Made by a program: the position numbers and the translations under genes. A stretch of DNA of 64,000 nt from NCBI RefSeq assembly GCF_036421915.1, contig NZ_JAZGOM010000014.1; one strand, written 5' to 3'. This document shows, piece after piece, positions 50,037 through 58,171 of the stretch. The notes beneath the pieces are model-generated. The model did no database searches. It was not told where the DNA came from and saw only the letters and a list, made by a program, of their open reading frames with translations. Each line of letters begins with the position of its first letter. Positions within the stretch are counted from its first letter, which is position 1. This DNA comes from Georgenia_A wangjunii (lineage in GTDB: Bacteria; Actinomycetota; Actinomycetes; Actinomycetales; Actinomycetaceae).

Positions 50037-51265
50037 CGACGCTGGACCAGGGCACGCGCACGGGCACGACGGCGGCCCCACGCCGCGACCCCGCGGCGCT
50101 CAGCTACTACCTCGTCGGCGGGGCCACGCTCCTCCTCCTCGCCATCGGCGTCGTCATGGTCCTCTCCGCGTCCTCGATCACCTCGATCCGCGAGAACGAC
50201 GGCAACCCGTACGGCTACTTCCTCGACCAGGCGAAGTTCGCGCTCATCGGGGTGCCGATCATGCTCGTCGCGAGCCGGGTCCCCGTCAGCTGGTACCGCA
50301 GGCTCGCGTGGCCGGGCCTCGCCCTCGGGCTCGGACTCCAGGCGCTCATCTTCACGCCGCTCGCCCGCGGGGAGAAGGGCAACACGAACTGGATCTGGAT
50401 CCCGGGCGTCGGCCAGTCGATCCAGCCCTCGGAGTTCCTCAAGCTCGCCCTCGCGCTCTGGCTCGGGCTCGTCCTCGCCCGCAAGGGGCGGCTGCTGGGC
50501 CAGTGGCAGCACGTCCTCGTCCCCGGGCTCGTCGTCGCCGTCGCCGCGATCGGCCTCGTCCTCGGCGGCAAGGACCTCGGCACGGCGCTCGTCGTCGCCG
50601 CGGTCGTCGCGGGGGCGATGTTCGTCGCCGGCGTGCCGATGCGCTGGTTCGCCGCCGCCGGCGCCGTCGCCGCGGGCGGCGTCGCGTTCCTCGTCGTCGC
50701 CTCGGCCAACCGCATGCAGCGGATCATGGCCGTCTTCGGCGGCGACTGCGACGAGACGGTCGCCTGCTACCAGACCCTCCACGGCCTCTACGGCCTCGGC
50801 ACGGGCGGCATCTCCGGCGTCGGCCTCGGCGCCTCCCGCGAGAAGTGGTCCTACCTGCCCGAGGCGCACAACGACTTCATCTTCGCCATCCTCGGGGAGG
50901 AGCTCGGCCTGCTCGGCACCCTCCTCGTCCTCGGCCTCTTCGCGGCGCTCGCCGTCGGGCTCCACCGGATCATCCGGCGCCACCCCGACCCGTTCGTCAA
51001 GATCGCGACCGGCGGGATCGCCACGTGGATCCTCACGCAGGCCGTCATCAACATCGGCGTCGTCATCGGCCTCCTGCCCGTCATCGGCGTGCCGCTCCCG
51101 CTCGTCTCCGCAGGTGGCTCGGCGCTCATCGCGACGCTGCTCGCCATGGGTGTCGTCCTCGCGTTCGCCCGCTCCGAGCCCGGCGCCGGCGACGCCCTGC
51201 GCGCCCGCCGCGGGACGGTGCGGCGCTCCCTCGCCGTCGTCGGACAGGGGGGACGGCGTGGCTGA
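50033..51265 (+). CDS. ftsW: SEDS-family septal glycosyltransferase FtsW
   Basis: FtsW polymerises lipid II at the septum with FtsI. The 410-residue polytopic protein shows the SEDS marks NWIWIPGVGQSIQPSEFLKLAL, the catalytic-loop region GLYGLGTGGISGVGLGASREK, PEAHNDFIFAILGEELG and PLPLVSAGGSALIATL. ATG 50033 overlaps the murD stop. The C-terminus overlaps murG by 8 bases. Confidence 0.96.
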   Translation: MTTLDQGTRTGTTAAPRRDPAALSYYLVGGATLLLLAIGVVMVLSASSITSIRENDGNPYGYFLDQAKFALIGVPIMLVASRVPVSWYRRLAWPGLALGLGLQALIFTPLARGEKGNTNWIWIPGVGQSIQPSEFLKLALALWLGLVLARKGRLLGQWQHVLVPGLVVAVAAIGLVLGGKDLGTALVVAAVVAGAMFVAGVPMRWFAAAGAVAAGGVAFLVVASANRMQRIMAVFGGDCDETVACYQTLHGLYGLGTGGISGVGLGASREKWSYLPEAHNDFIFAILGEELGLLGTLLVLGLFAALAVGLHRIIRRHPDPFVKIATGGIATWILTQAVINIGVVIGLLPVIGVPLPLVSAGGSALIATLLAMGVVLAFARSEPGAGDALRARRGTVRRSLAVVGQGGRRG

Positions 51266-52505
51266 GCCGGCGCCCCTGCGGGTGCTCCTCGCCGGCGGCG
51301 GCTCCGCCGGGCACGTCAACCCGCTCCTCGCCACCGCCACCGACCTCGCCGCCCGGCCGGGCGGTGCGACCATCACCGTGCTCGGCACCGAGGCCGGGCT
51401 CGAGGCGCGCCTCGTCCCCGCCGCCGGCCTGCCGCTGCGCATCGTCCCGCGCGTCCCGCTCCCGCGCCGCCCCTCGCCGGACCTCCTGCGCCTGCCCGCC
51501 CGCCTGACGGCGGCCGTGCGCGCCGCGCGGGCAGCGATCACCGAGTCCGGGGCCGAGGTCGTCGTCGGGTTCGGCGGCTACGTCTCGACCCCCGCCTACC
51601 TCGCCGCCCGCGCCGCGGGCGTGCCCGTCGTCGTCCACGAGCAGAACGCGCGCCCCGGGCTCGCCAACCGCCGCGGTGCTCGCTGGGCGCGGGCCGTGGC
51701 CGTGACGTTCCCGAGCACCCCGCTGCCCGGTGGCCAGCGCACCGGCATGCCCCTGCGCACCGGGATCGCCAACCGCCCCGGTGCTCGCTGGGCGCGTGCC
51801 GTGGCCGTGACGTTCCCGGGCACCCCGCTGCCCGGTGGCCAGCTCACCGGCATGCCCCTGCGCGCCGGGATCGCCGCCCTCCTCGCCGAGCGCGCCACGC
51901 CCGAGCTCGCGGCCGCGCGCCGCCGCGCCGGTGCCGCCGCCCTCGGGCTCGACCCGGCCCGCACGACGCTGCTCGTCACCGGCGGGTCGCTCGGCGCGCA
52001 GCGGGTCAACGAGGCGGCGAGCGCGTGCGCCGGCGACCTCGTCGGCGCCGGCGTCCAGGTGCTCCACCTCACGGGGGCCGGGAAGGACGCCGCCGTGGCC
52101 GACGCCGTCGCCGCGGCGGGCGCGGGGGAGCACTACCACGTGCGCCCCTACCTCGACGCGATGGAGCACGCCTACGCGTGCGCCGACCTCGTCCTCGCCC
52201 GCTCGGGCGCCGGCACCGTGAGCGAGCTCGCGGCGCTCGGCATCGCGGCGGTGTACGTCCCGCTGCCCATCGGCAACGGCGAGCAGCGGCTCAACGCCAC
52301 CGGCGTCGTCGACGCGGGCGGCGGCCTCCTCGTCGAGGACGCCGACCTCACCGCGGCGCTCGTGCGCTCCCACGTCGTGCCCCTCCTCGCGGACCGGGCC
52401 CGCCTCACCGCCATGGGCGAGGCGGCCGCCGCCGCGGGCGTGCGCGACGGCGCGGCCCGCCTCGGTGACCTCGTCCTCGCCGCGGCGGGACGGGGCGCGG
52501 CATGA
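51258..52505 (+). CDS. murG: UDP-GlcNAc:lipid I N-acetylglucosaminyltransferase MurG, with internal duplication
   Basis: MurG turns lipid I into lipid II at the inner membrane face. The 415-residue protein has the N-terminal glycine loop GGGSAGHVNP (13-22), GFGGYVSTPAYLAA, HEQNARPG (127-134), and the C-domain TGGSLGAQRVNEA and the UDP-GlcNAc-binding RSGAGTVSELAALG and PLPIGNGEQ. Unlike homologs (about 360-380 residues), residues 135-169 are repeated as 170-204 (NR.GARWARAVAVTFP.TPLPGGQ.TGMPLR). This block covers the end of the N-domain and the linker to the C-domain. The copies keep frame and differ at 6 of 105 bases. GTG 51258 overlaps ftsW; the stop overlaps murC. Confidence 0.95.
   Translation: MAEPAPLRVLLAGGGSAGHVNPLLATATDLAARPGGATITVLGTEAGLEARLVPAAGLPLRIVPRVPLPRRPSPDLLRLPARLTAAVRAARAAITESGAEVVVGFGGYVSTPAYLAARAAGVPVVVHEQNARPGLANRRGARWARAVAVTFPSTPLPGGQRTGMPLRTGIANRPGARWARAVAVTFPGTPLPGGQLTGMPLRAGIAALLAERATPELAAARRRAGAAALGLDPARTTLLVTGGSLGAQRVNEAASACAGDLVGAGVQVLHLTGAGKDAAVADAVAAAGAGEHYHVRPYLDAMEHAYACADLVLARSGAGTVSELAALGIAAVYVPLPIGNGEQRLNATGVVDAGGGLLVEDADLTAALVRSHVVPLLADRARLTAMGEAAAAAGVRDGAARLGDLVLAAAGRGAA
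51660..51869 (+). repeat. Tandem 105-bp duplication within murG
   Basis: Copy 1 is 51660-51764 and copy 2 is 51765-51869, 99 of 105 bases identical, in frame (35 codons each). Of the six differences five change an amino acid. Confidence 0.95.
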
Positions 52506-53935
52506 GCGCGGCGAGCGGGACGGGCGCGCCGGCCGGGGCCCGGGCTCCGGGCCGCGCGCACCTCATCGGCATCGGCGGCGCCGGCATGGCGCCCGTCGCC
52601 GAGCTCCTCGCCGCCCGTGGCTGGCAGGTCTCCGGCTCCGACGCGCGCGAGAGCGTCGCGCTCGAGCGGCTACGGACCCTCGGGGTGGACGCCCGCGCCG
52701 GCCACGACGCCGCGCACGTCCCCGACGGCGCTCGCGTCGTCGTCTCGACCGCCGTGCGCCCCGACAACCCCGAGCTCGTCGCCGCGCGGGAGCGAGGCCT
52801 CGACGTCCTCCACCGCAGCGAGGCCCTCGCGCTCGTCGCCGACGGCCAGGACTTCGTCGCCGTCGCCGGCGCCCACGGGAAGACGACGACGTCGGCCATG
52901 CTCGCCGTCGCCCTCACCGACCTCGGGCTCGACCCGAGCTACGCCATCGGCGGGAAGGTCCTCGCCCTCGGCGCGGGCGCCCACCTCGGCACGGGCCGCG
53001 CCTTCGTCGCCGAGGCGGACGAGTCCGACGGCTCCTTCCTCGCGTACTCCCCGGCGCTCGCGCTCGTGACGAACATCGAGCCGGACCACCTCGACCACTA
53101 CGGCTCGCGCGGGGCCTTCGAGCAGGCCTTCCGCGACTTCGTCGCCCGGATCGTGCCGGGCGGCACCCTCGTCGCGTGCGCCGACGACGCCGGTGCCCTC
53201 GCCCTCGTCGAGGACACCGCGGGCGCCGTGCGGACCGTCACGTACGGGACCGGGCCCGCGCCGTCGCCGGGGCGCGAGCACGTGCGCCTCGTCGGGGCGA
53301 CGTCGGACGGGTCCTCCGCCCGCGCCGAGCTCGTGAGCGGGACCGGGACGGTCACCCTCGAGCTCGCCGTCGGCGGCCTGCACAACCTCCGTAACGCGGC
53401 CGGCGCGTGGTGCGCGGGCGTCGCGCTCGGCGCGGAGCCGGCCGCGATGGCCCGGGCGCTGGGACGCTTCACCGGCACGGGGCGGCGCTTCGAGGCGCGG
53501 GGCGAGGCCGGCGGGGTGCGCGTCGTCGACGACTACGCCCACCATCCCACCGAGGTCAGCGCGACCCTGCGCACCGCCCGGCTCGCCGCCGGGCAGGGGC
53601 GCGTCCTCGCCCTCTTCCAGCCGCACCTGTACTCGCGCACCCGCACCTTCGCCGCGGAGTTCGCCCAGGCGCTCTCCGCCGCCGACGTCGTCGTCGTCAC
53701 CGACGTCTACGCCGCGCGCGAGGACCCGGTGCCCGGTGTGGACAGCTCCCTCATCACCGACGCCATGGCCGACCACCCGGACGCCCGCGTCGTCGGGGAC
53801 CGGTTCGACGCGGCCCGCGCCGTCGCCCGCCGGGCCCGCCCCGGGGACCTCGTCCTGACGATCGGTGCCGGTGACGTCACCGAGCTCGGCCCGGTCGTCC
53901 TCGCCGAGGTCGCCCAGGACGCGCAGACGCCATGA
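52502..53935 (+). CDS. murC: UDP-N-acetylmuramate--L-alanine ligase
   Basis: MurC adds L-Ala to UDP-MurNAc, the first stem-peptide step. The 477-residue protein has the N-terminal GIGGAGMAPVAELL, the ATP loop AGAHGKTTT (122-130), EADESDGSFL, NIEPDHLDHY and the C-terminal VVDDYAHHPTEV and LFQPHLYSRT. ATG 52502 overlaps the murG stop and the stop overlaps ftsQ. As usual in actinobacteria it lies after murG, not at the front of the cluster. Confidence 0.97.
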   Translation: MSAASGTGAPAGARAPGRAHLIGIGGAGMAPVAELLAARGWQVSGSDARESVALERLRTLGVDARAGHDAAHVPDGARVVVSTAVRPDNPELVAARERGLDVLHRSEALALVADGQDFVAVAGAHGKTTTSAMLAVALTDLGLDPSYAIGGKVLALGAGAHLGTGRAFVAEADESDGSFLAYSPALALVTNIEPDHLDHYGSRGAFEQAFRDFVARIVPGGTLVACADDAGALALVEDTAGAVRTVTYGTGPAPSPGREHVRLVGATSDGSSARAELVSGTGTVTLELAVGGLHNLRNAAGAWCAGVALGAEPAAMARALGRFTGTGRRFEARGEAGGVRVVDDYAHHPTEVSATLRTARLAAGQGRVLALFQPHLYSRTRTFAAEFAQALSAADVVVVTDVYAAREDPVPGVDSSLITDAMADHPDARVVGDRFDAARAVARRARPGDLVLTIGAGDVTELGPVVLAEVAQDAQTP

Positions 53936-54945
53936 GGCCGCCCCCGCAGCCCCGCCGCCCCGCGCGGGACGCCCCGCCGCCGGCCCTCGCCGCCCGCGAC
54001 GGCGGTCGCCCGGCCGAGCCCGCCCAGGCCGAGCCCGGCCACGACGAGCCCGTCCGCGACGAGCCCGGCGAGCACGCCCCCACGCGGCCGGCGCGGCCCG
54101 CGCGGACCGCCGCACGGTCCGCCCGCGGGCGCGCCGCCGTCGACATGCCGAGCACCGGTGCCGACGACGCGCCGGGGAGCGCCGTCGCGCTCGCGACGCT
54201 CACCCGCCCCGCCGTCGCGACGGGGCTCGCCGAGCGCCAGGCCGAGCGCGAGTCCGCACGGCGCCGGCTGGTCCTGCGCCGCCTGCTCCTCACGCTCGCC
54301 GTCGTCGCCGCCCTCGCCGCGATCGGCTGGGCGCTCCTCGTCTCTCCCCTCCTCGCCCTCGACCCGGAGCAGGTGAGCGTCGCGGGCACGGGCACGACCG
54401 TGGCGGCCGAGGACGTGCTCGCCGTCGTCGAGCCGCAGGTGGGGGTCCCGCTCCCGCGCGTCGACGTCACCGGGGTGCGCGCGGGCCTCGAGGACCTCAC
54501 GACCGTCCGCACCGCCGAGGTGACGCGGGCGTGGCCGCGCGGGCTCGAGGTCGTCGTCGAGCCGCGGGAGCCGGTGGCAGCCGCGGCGAGCCCGGACGGC
54601 TTCACGCTCCTCGACCGCGACGGCGTGAGCATCGGTGCGGCCGCGGACGCCCCCGCGGGGCTCCCGCTCGTCACCGTCCCCCTCGACTCCCCGGACACGG
54701 CCGCCTCGCTCGCGGCGGTCCTCACCGTGCTCGCGGGCCTGTCCCCGGAGCAGCTCGCCGAGGTCGCGACCGCCGGCGCCCCGACGCCCCGCTCGGTCAC
54801 CCTCGTCCTCGCGGACGGTGCGGAGGTCCGGTGGGGGAGCGCGGACGAGACGGAGCTCAAGGCGGCGGTGCTCGAGGTGCTGCGCGGGCAGCCCGCGCGC
54901 GTCTACGACCTCACGGTCCCGCGCTCCCCGACGACCGTCTCCTGA
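53932..54945 (+). CDS. ftsQ: Divisome protein FtsQ/DivIB
   Basis: The 337-residue bitopic protein has a long Pro/Ala/Arg-rich cytoplasmic part (1-118), one membrane segment (about 119-138), a POTRA domain (about 142-212: VSVAGTGTTVAAEDVLAVVEP onward) and an FtsQ-type domain ending near residue 333. FtsQ links FtsL/FtsB to the divisome and regulates FtsWI. The cytoplasmic region is longer than in E. coli, as is common in actinobacteria. ATG 53932 overlaps murC. ftsA is absent after it. Confidence 0.93.
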   Translation: MRPPPQPRRPARDAPPPALAARDGGRPAEPAQAEPGHDEPVRDEPGEHAPTRPARPARTAARSARGRAAVDMPSTGADDAPGSAVALATLTRPAVATGLAERQAERESARRRLVLRRLLLTLAVVAALAAIGWALLVSPLLALDPEQVSVAGTGTTVAAEDVLAVVEPQVGVPLPRVDVTGVRAGLEDLTTVRTAEVTRAWPRGLEVVVEPREPVAAAASPDGFTLLDRDGVSIGAAADAPAGLPLVTVPLDSPDTAASLAAVLTVLAGLSPEQLAEVATAGAPTPRSVTLVLADGAEVRWGSADETELKAAVLEVLRGQPARVYDLTVPRSPTTVS

Positions 54946-55051
54946 GCGGGGCCGTGGCGACCGCGGGTGTGGCGGGGGACACGCGCGCGACACACCCCGC
55001 GATGTCGTTGCCGGGACGCAGGTGCGCACCTAGCGTCTCCGGTGCCAGAAA

Positions 55052-55080
55052 ATGACATAAGTCTCACCCTCAGGTACAGG
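55052..55080 (+). promoter_or_regulatory. ftsZ promoter candidate
   Basis: ATGACA (55052-55057) and TACAGG (55075-55080) are separated by 17 bases; transcription would start near 55087, about 32 bases before the ftsZ GTG. A second candidate -10, TAGCGT at 55031-55036, lies upstream. Confidence 0.5.
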
Positions 55081-55088
55081 TTGAGGGT
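55066..55088 (+). promoter_or_regulatory. Inverted repeat over the ftsZ promoter
   Basis: ACCCTCA and TGAGGGT are perfect 7-bp arms 9 bases apart, overlapping the putative -10 and start site. It may be an operator or an mRNA hairpin. Confidence 0.45.
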
Positions 55089-55119
55089 TTGGCAACGCGA
55101 ACGAGCGAGAGGGGCCGAC

Positions 55120-56406
55120 GTGGCGGCACCGCAGAACTACCTGGCGGTCATCAAGGTGGTGGGTATCGGTGGCGGCGGCGTGAACGCCGTCAACCGGATG
55201 ATCGAGGTCGGGCTCAAGGGCGTCGAGTTCATCGCCGTCAACACCGACGCCCAGGCACTGCTCATGAGCGACGCCGACGTCAAGCTCGACGTCGGCCGTG
55301 AGCTCACGCGTGGGCTGGGGGCCGGGGCAGACCCGGAGGTCGGCAAGAAGGCGGCGGAGGACCACGCCGAGGAGATCGAAGAGGTCCTGCGCGGCGCGGA
55401 CATGGTCTTCGTCACCGCGGGCGAGGGCGGCGGCACCGGCACCGGCGGCGCACCCGTCGTCGCGCGGATCGCCCGCTCGCTGGGCGCGCTGACCATCGGC
55501 GTCGTCACGCGGCCGTTCACGTTCGAGGGTCGCCGGCGCTCGACGCAGGCGGAGTCCGGCATCGACGCGCTGCGCGCCGAGGTCGACACGCTCATCGTCA
55601 TCCCGAACGACCGGCTGCTGTCCATCAGCGACCGCGGCGTCTCGGTGCTCGACGCGTTCCGCTCGGCGGACCAGGTGCTCCTCTCCGGCGTCCAGGGCAT
55701 CACGGACCTCATCACGACGCCGGGCCTCATCAACCTCGACTTCGCCGACGTCAAGTCGGTCATGCAGGGGGCGGGCAGCGCGCTCATGGGCATCGGCTCC
55801 TCCCGCGGGGAGGACCGGGCCGTCCAGGCGTCCGAGCTGGCGATCTCCTCGCCGCTCCTCGAGGCGAGCATCGACGGGGCGCACGGCGTGCTCCTGTCGA
55901 TCCAGGGCGGGTCCGACCTCGGTCTCTTCGAGATCCACGAGGCGGCCCGGCTCGTCCAGGAGGCCGCGCACCCGGAGGCGAACATCATCTTCGGTGCGGT
56001 CATCGACGACGCCCTCGGCGACGAGGTCCGGGTCACGGTCATCGCGGCCGGCTTCGACGGGAACAACAACGTCCAGCCGTCCGGCGCCCGGGGGGTGGGC
56101 CAGGTCTCCTCGTCCACCCGTGCGGGTGCGCTCCCCCCGGCGCCCGCGGCGCAGCCCGCCGCGGCGCCCGTCGCGGCGAGCCCGGCGCAGGCGCCTGCCC
56201 AGGCCCCTGCCGTGGCCCCGTCCCCGGAGCCGGTGCACGAGCAGCCCCAGCACGCCGGGGGCAACGGTGCGCAGGTCCCGGCCTTCCTCGGGGAGGACGG
56301 GGAGCCGGCGCGGACGCGCTCGTTCGAGGTGCCGCGGGTCTTCGACGAGGAGCCCGTCCGGGCCCGCCGCGAGGAGGACCTCGACATCCCCGACTTCCTG
56401 CGGTAG
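55120..56406 (+). CDS. ftsZ: Cell division tubulin FtsZ
   Basis: FtsZ polymerises with GTP into the Z ring. The 428-residue protein has the tubulin signature GGGTGTGG (103-110), IGVVTRPF, the T7 loop NLDFADVKSVM, a Pro/Ala-rich linker (about 320-410) and the conserved C-terminal peptide DLDIPDFLR, which binds SepF. The GTG at 55120 gives the actinobacterial N-terminus AAPQNYLAVIKVVG and follows GAGAGGGG by 5 bases. An in-frame GTG at 55042 would add 26 residues. pgeF follows after 6 bases. Confidence 0.99.
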   Translation: MAAPQNYLAVIKVVGIGGGGVNAVNRMIEVGLKGVEFIAVNTDAQALLMSDADVKLDVGRELTRGLGAGADPEVGKKAAEDHAEEIEEVLRGADMVFVTAGEGGGTGTGGAPVVARIARSLGALTIGVVTRPFTFEGRRRSTQAESGIDALRAEVDTLIVIPNDRLLSISDRGVSVLDAFRSADQVLLSGVQGITDLITTPGLINLDFADVKSVMQGAGSALMGIGSSRGEDRAVQASELAISSPLLEASIDGAHGVLLSIQGGSDLGLFEIHEAARLVQEAAHPEANIIFGAVIDDALGDEVRVTVIAAGFDGNNNVQPSGARGVGQVSSSTRAGALPPAPAAQPAAAPVAASPAQAPAQAPAVAPSPEPVHEQPQHAGGNGAQVPAFLGEDGEPARTRSFEVPRVFDEEPVRARREEDLDIPDFLR

Positions 56407-56412
56407 TCGGGC

Positions 56413-57186
56413 ATGACCCTCGAGCTCCTCGTCGCTGAGCTCGGCCCCGGCGCGCGTGGTGGGTTCACCACGCGCGCCGGTGGCGTCTCCGCCCCGCCCT
56501 GGGCCGCGGCGGACGGTTCCGGCGGGCTCAACCTCGCCTTCCACACCGACGACGACCCCGACCGCGTCATGGCCAACCGGGACATCCTCGGCCGGGCGCT
56601 CGGTGCGCGCGTCGCCTGGGTGAGCCAGCGGCACGGGGCGGGCGTGCGCGTCGTCGACCGCGTCATGGGCGCCGGGCGGACGTCGCTGGGCACGGCCGAC
56701 GTCGTCGTCGCCGACGCGCGGGCCTCGGCCGACCCGCTCGCCGTGGCCGTCATGGTCGCCGACTGCGTCCCCCTCCTCCTCGCCGGGCGCGACGGCCGCG
56801 TCGCCGCCGCCGTCCACGTCGGGCGCGGGGGGCTCGTGCGCGGCGCCGTGGCGGCGGCGCTCGACGCCCTCGCCGCGCGCGGCGCCCCGGCCGCCGACCT
56901 GTACGCGAGCATCGGCCCGAGCATCTGCGGGCGCTGCTACGAGGTGCCCGCGGGCCTGCGGGACGAGGTCGACGCGCTCGTCCCCGGCACGGCGACCCGC
57001 ACGGCGTGGGGGACGCCGTCCCTCGACATCGCCGCCGGAGTGCGCGCCCAGCTCCGCAGCGCCGGCGTCACGCGCCTGCAGCACCACGACGCGTGCACCC
57101 GCGAGGACGAGCGCTTCTACAGCTTCCGCCGCGACGGGGTGACCGGGCGCTGCGCCGGCGTCGTCCGCGCGGGCGACACGCCGTAG
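56413..57186 (+). CDS. pgeF: Peptidoglycan editing factor PgeF (YfiH/YlmD, DUF152)
   Basis: PgeF-type proteins hydrolyse mis-incorporated residues from cytoplasmic UDP-MurNAc peptides in E. coli. The 257-residue protein has the family metal/catalytic residues in SQRHGAGV (His), VADCVPLLL (Cys) and AAVHVGRGG (His), and GPSICGRCYEV. The common GWRG motif is GRGG here, a change also known in actinobacterial members. It lies 6 bases after ftsZ. In many relatives a YggS-type PLP protein gene follows; here it does not. Confidence 0.9.
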   Translation: MTLELLVAELGPGARGGFTTRAGGVSAPPWAAADGSGGLNLAFHTDDDPDRVMANRDILGRALGARVAWVSQRHGAGVRVVDRVMGAGRTSLGTADVVVADARASADPLAVAVMVADCVPLLLAGRDGRVAAAVHVGRGGLVRGAVAAALDALAARGAPAADLYASIGPSICGRCYEVPAGLRDEVDALVPGTATRTAWGTPSLDIAAGVRAQLRSAGVTRLQHHDACTREDERFYSFRRDGVTGRCAGVVRAGDTP

Positions 57187-57217
57187 GGACGTGCGGGGGC
57201 GTGCGCCCTCGCTGGTC

Positions 57218-57250
57218 TAGCGTCACGGGTAGAGCGGACACGACCCGTGA
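57218..57250 (+). promoter_or_regulatory. sepF -10 element and adjacent inverted repeat
   Basis: TAGCGT (57218-57223) is followed at once by TCACGGGT...ACCCGTGA (57223-57250), a perfect 8-bp inverted repeat with a 12-base spacer at the expected transcription start of sepF. Confidence 0.45.
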
Positions 57251-57287
57251 TCGCGTCACACAGGTAGCCAAGCACGAGGAGCACCCC

Positions 57288-57764
57288 ATGGCCGGAGCGC
57301 TGCGCAAGACGATGGCGTACCTCGGGTTGTCCGAGGACGAGCGTGAGCAGCAGTACATCGACGAGTTCGACGGCGCCGAGGCGTACGACGAGCCCGTCCT
57401 CGAGCCCGAGCAGCACACCGAGCGCACGGCTCAGGTCACCCCGATCAGCCGGGCGAGCGTCGTGCGCGCCGAGCCGGAGCCGGACCTGCGCCGGATCAGC
57501 ACCGTCCACCCGACGACGTACAACGAGGCCCGCGTCATCGGCGAGGCGTTCCGCGACGGCACGCCCGTCATCATGAACCTCACCGGCATGAGCGAGACCG
57601 AGGCCAAGCGCATGGTCGACTTCTCCGCCGGCCTCGTGTTCGGCCTCCACGGCACGATCGAGCGCGTGACGAACCGCGTCTTCCTCCTCTCGCCCGCCAC
57701 CGTCGAGGTGGCCGGCAGCGGTGAGGGCGAGGGCGGGCGAGGGCGCCTGTTCAACCAGAGCTGA
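57288..57764 (+). CDS. sepF: FtsZ membrane anchor SepF
   Basis: SepF tethers FtsZ to the membrane, replacing FtsA in actinobacteria. The 158-residue protein begins with an amphipathic membrane-binding helix (MAGALRKTMAYLGL), has an acidic linker and a C-terminal SepF domain (about 72-150: TYNEARVIGEAFRDGTPVIMNL, EAKRMVDFSAGLVFGL) that dimerises and binds the FtsZ tail. GAGGAG lies about 7 bases before the ATG. The gap 57187-57287 carries a likely own promoter. Confidence 0.97.
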   Translation: MAGALRKTMAYLGLSEDEREQQYIDEFDGAEAYDEPVLEPEQHTERTAQVTPISRASVVRAEPEPDLRRISTVHPTTYNEARVIGEAFRDGTPVIMNLTGMSETEAKRMVDFSAGLVFGLHGTIERVTNRVFLLSPATVEVAGSGEGEGGRGRLFNQS

Positions 57765-57765
57765 C

Positions 57766-58062
57766 GTGGGAACGCTCTTCTCCGTCCTCTACCTGCTCCT
57801 CCTGCTCTACATGCTCGTGCTCGTCGCGCGCCTCGTCCTCAGCTGGGTGCAGGTCTTCGCGCGGGACTGGCGGCCCCGTGGGATCGTCCTCGTCCTCGCG
57901 GAGGTCGTCTACACCCTGACGGACCCGCCGCTGCGTGCGCTGCGCCGGCTCATCCCGCCGCTGCGGCTCGGCGGCATCGCGCTCGACCTCGGGTTCATCA
58001 TCCTCTTCCTCGCTGTCAGCCTCGCGATGCAGTTCGTGGCCCAGCTGGCGGTCAGGCTGTGA
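57766..58062 (+). CDS. YggT family membrane protein (YlmG)
   Basis: The 98-residue protein has two YggT membrane segments (about 3-25 and 72-94) around a loop with DWRPRG and LTDPPLRALRRLIPPLRLGG. YggT/YlmG proteins cluster with sepF and divIVA and are implicated in division or nucleoid distribution, mechanism unknown. The GTG at 57766 is one base after the sepF stop, so it is in the same transcript. Confidence 0.92.
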   Translation: MGTLFSVLYLLLLLYMLVLVARLVLSWVQVFARDWRPRGIVLVLAEVVYTLTDPPLRALRRLIPPLRLGGIALDLGFIILFLAVSLAMQFVAQLAVRL

Positions 58063-58105
58063 GCCCCGCGCGCGAGCCTCGGCACGTCCGGCGCCCACAT
58101 TGGGC

Positions 58106-58111
58106 TACCGT
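58106..58111 (+). promoter_or_regulatory. -10 element of divIVA
   Basis: TACCGT lies 6 bases before an in-frame GTG at 58118 and 60 bases before the family-consistent ATG at 58172. Confidence 0.45.
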
Positions 58112-58171
58112 GGTGCGGTGAGTGGCGGCTTTCCCACGATCATGACCGAACAAGACATCGAGGTGACGACA

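Noticed and set aside
51660..51869. murG repeat as a mobile element or VNTR
   Set aside because: Only two copies, no inverted ends or target duplication, exactly one unit repeated in frame; a simple tandem duplication explains it.
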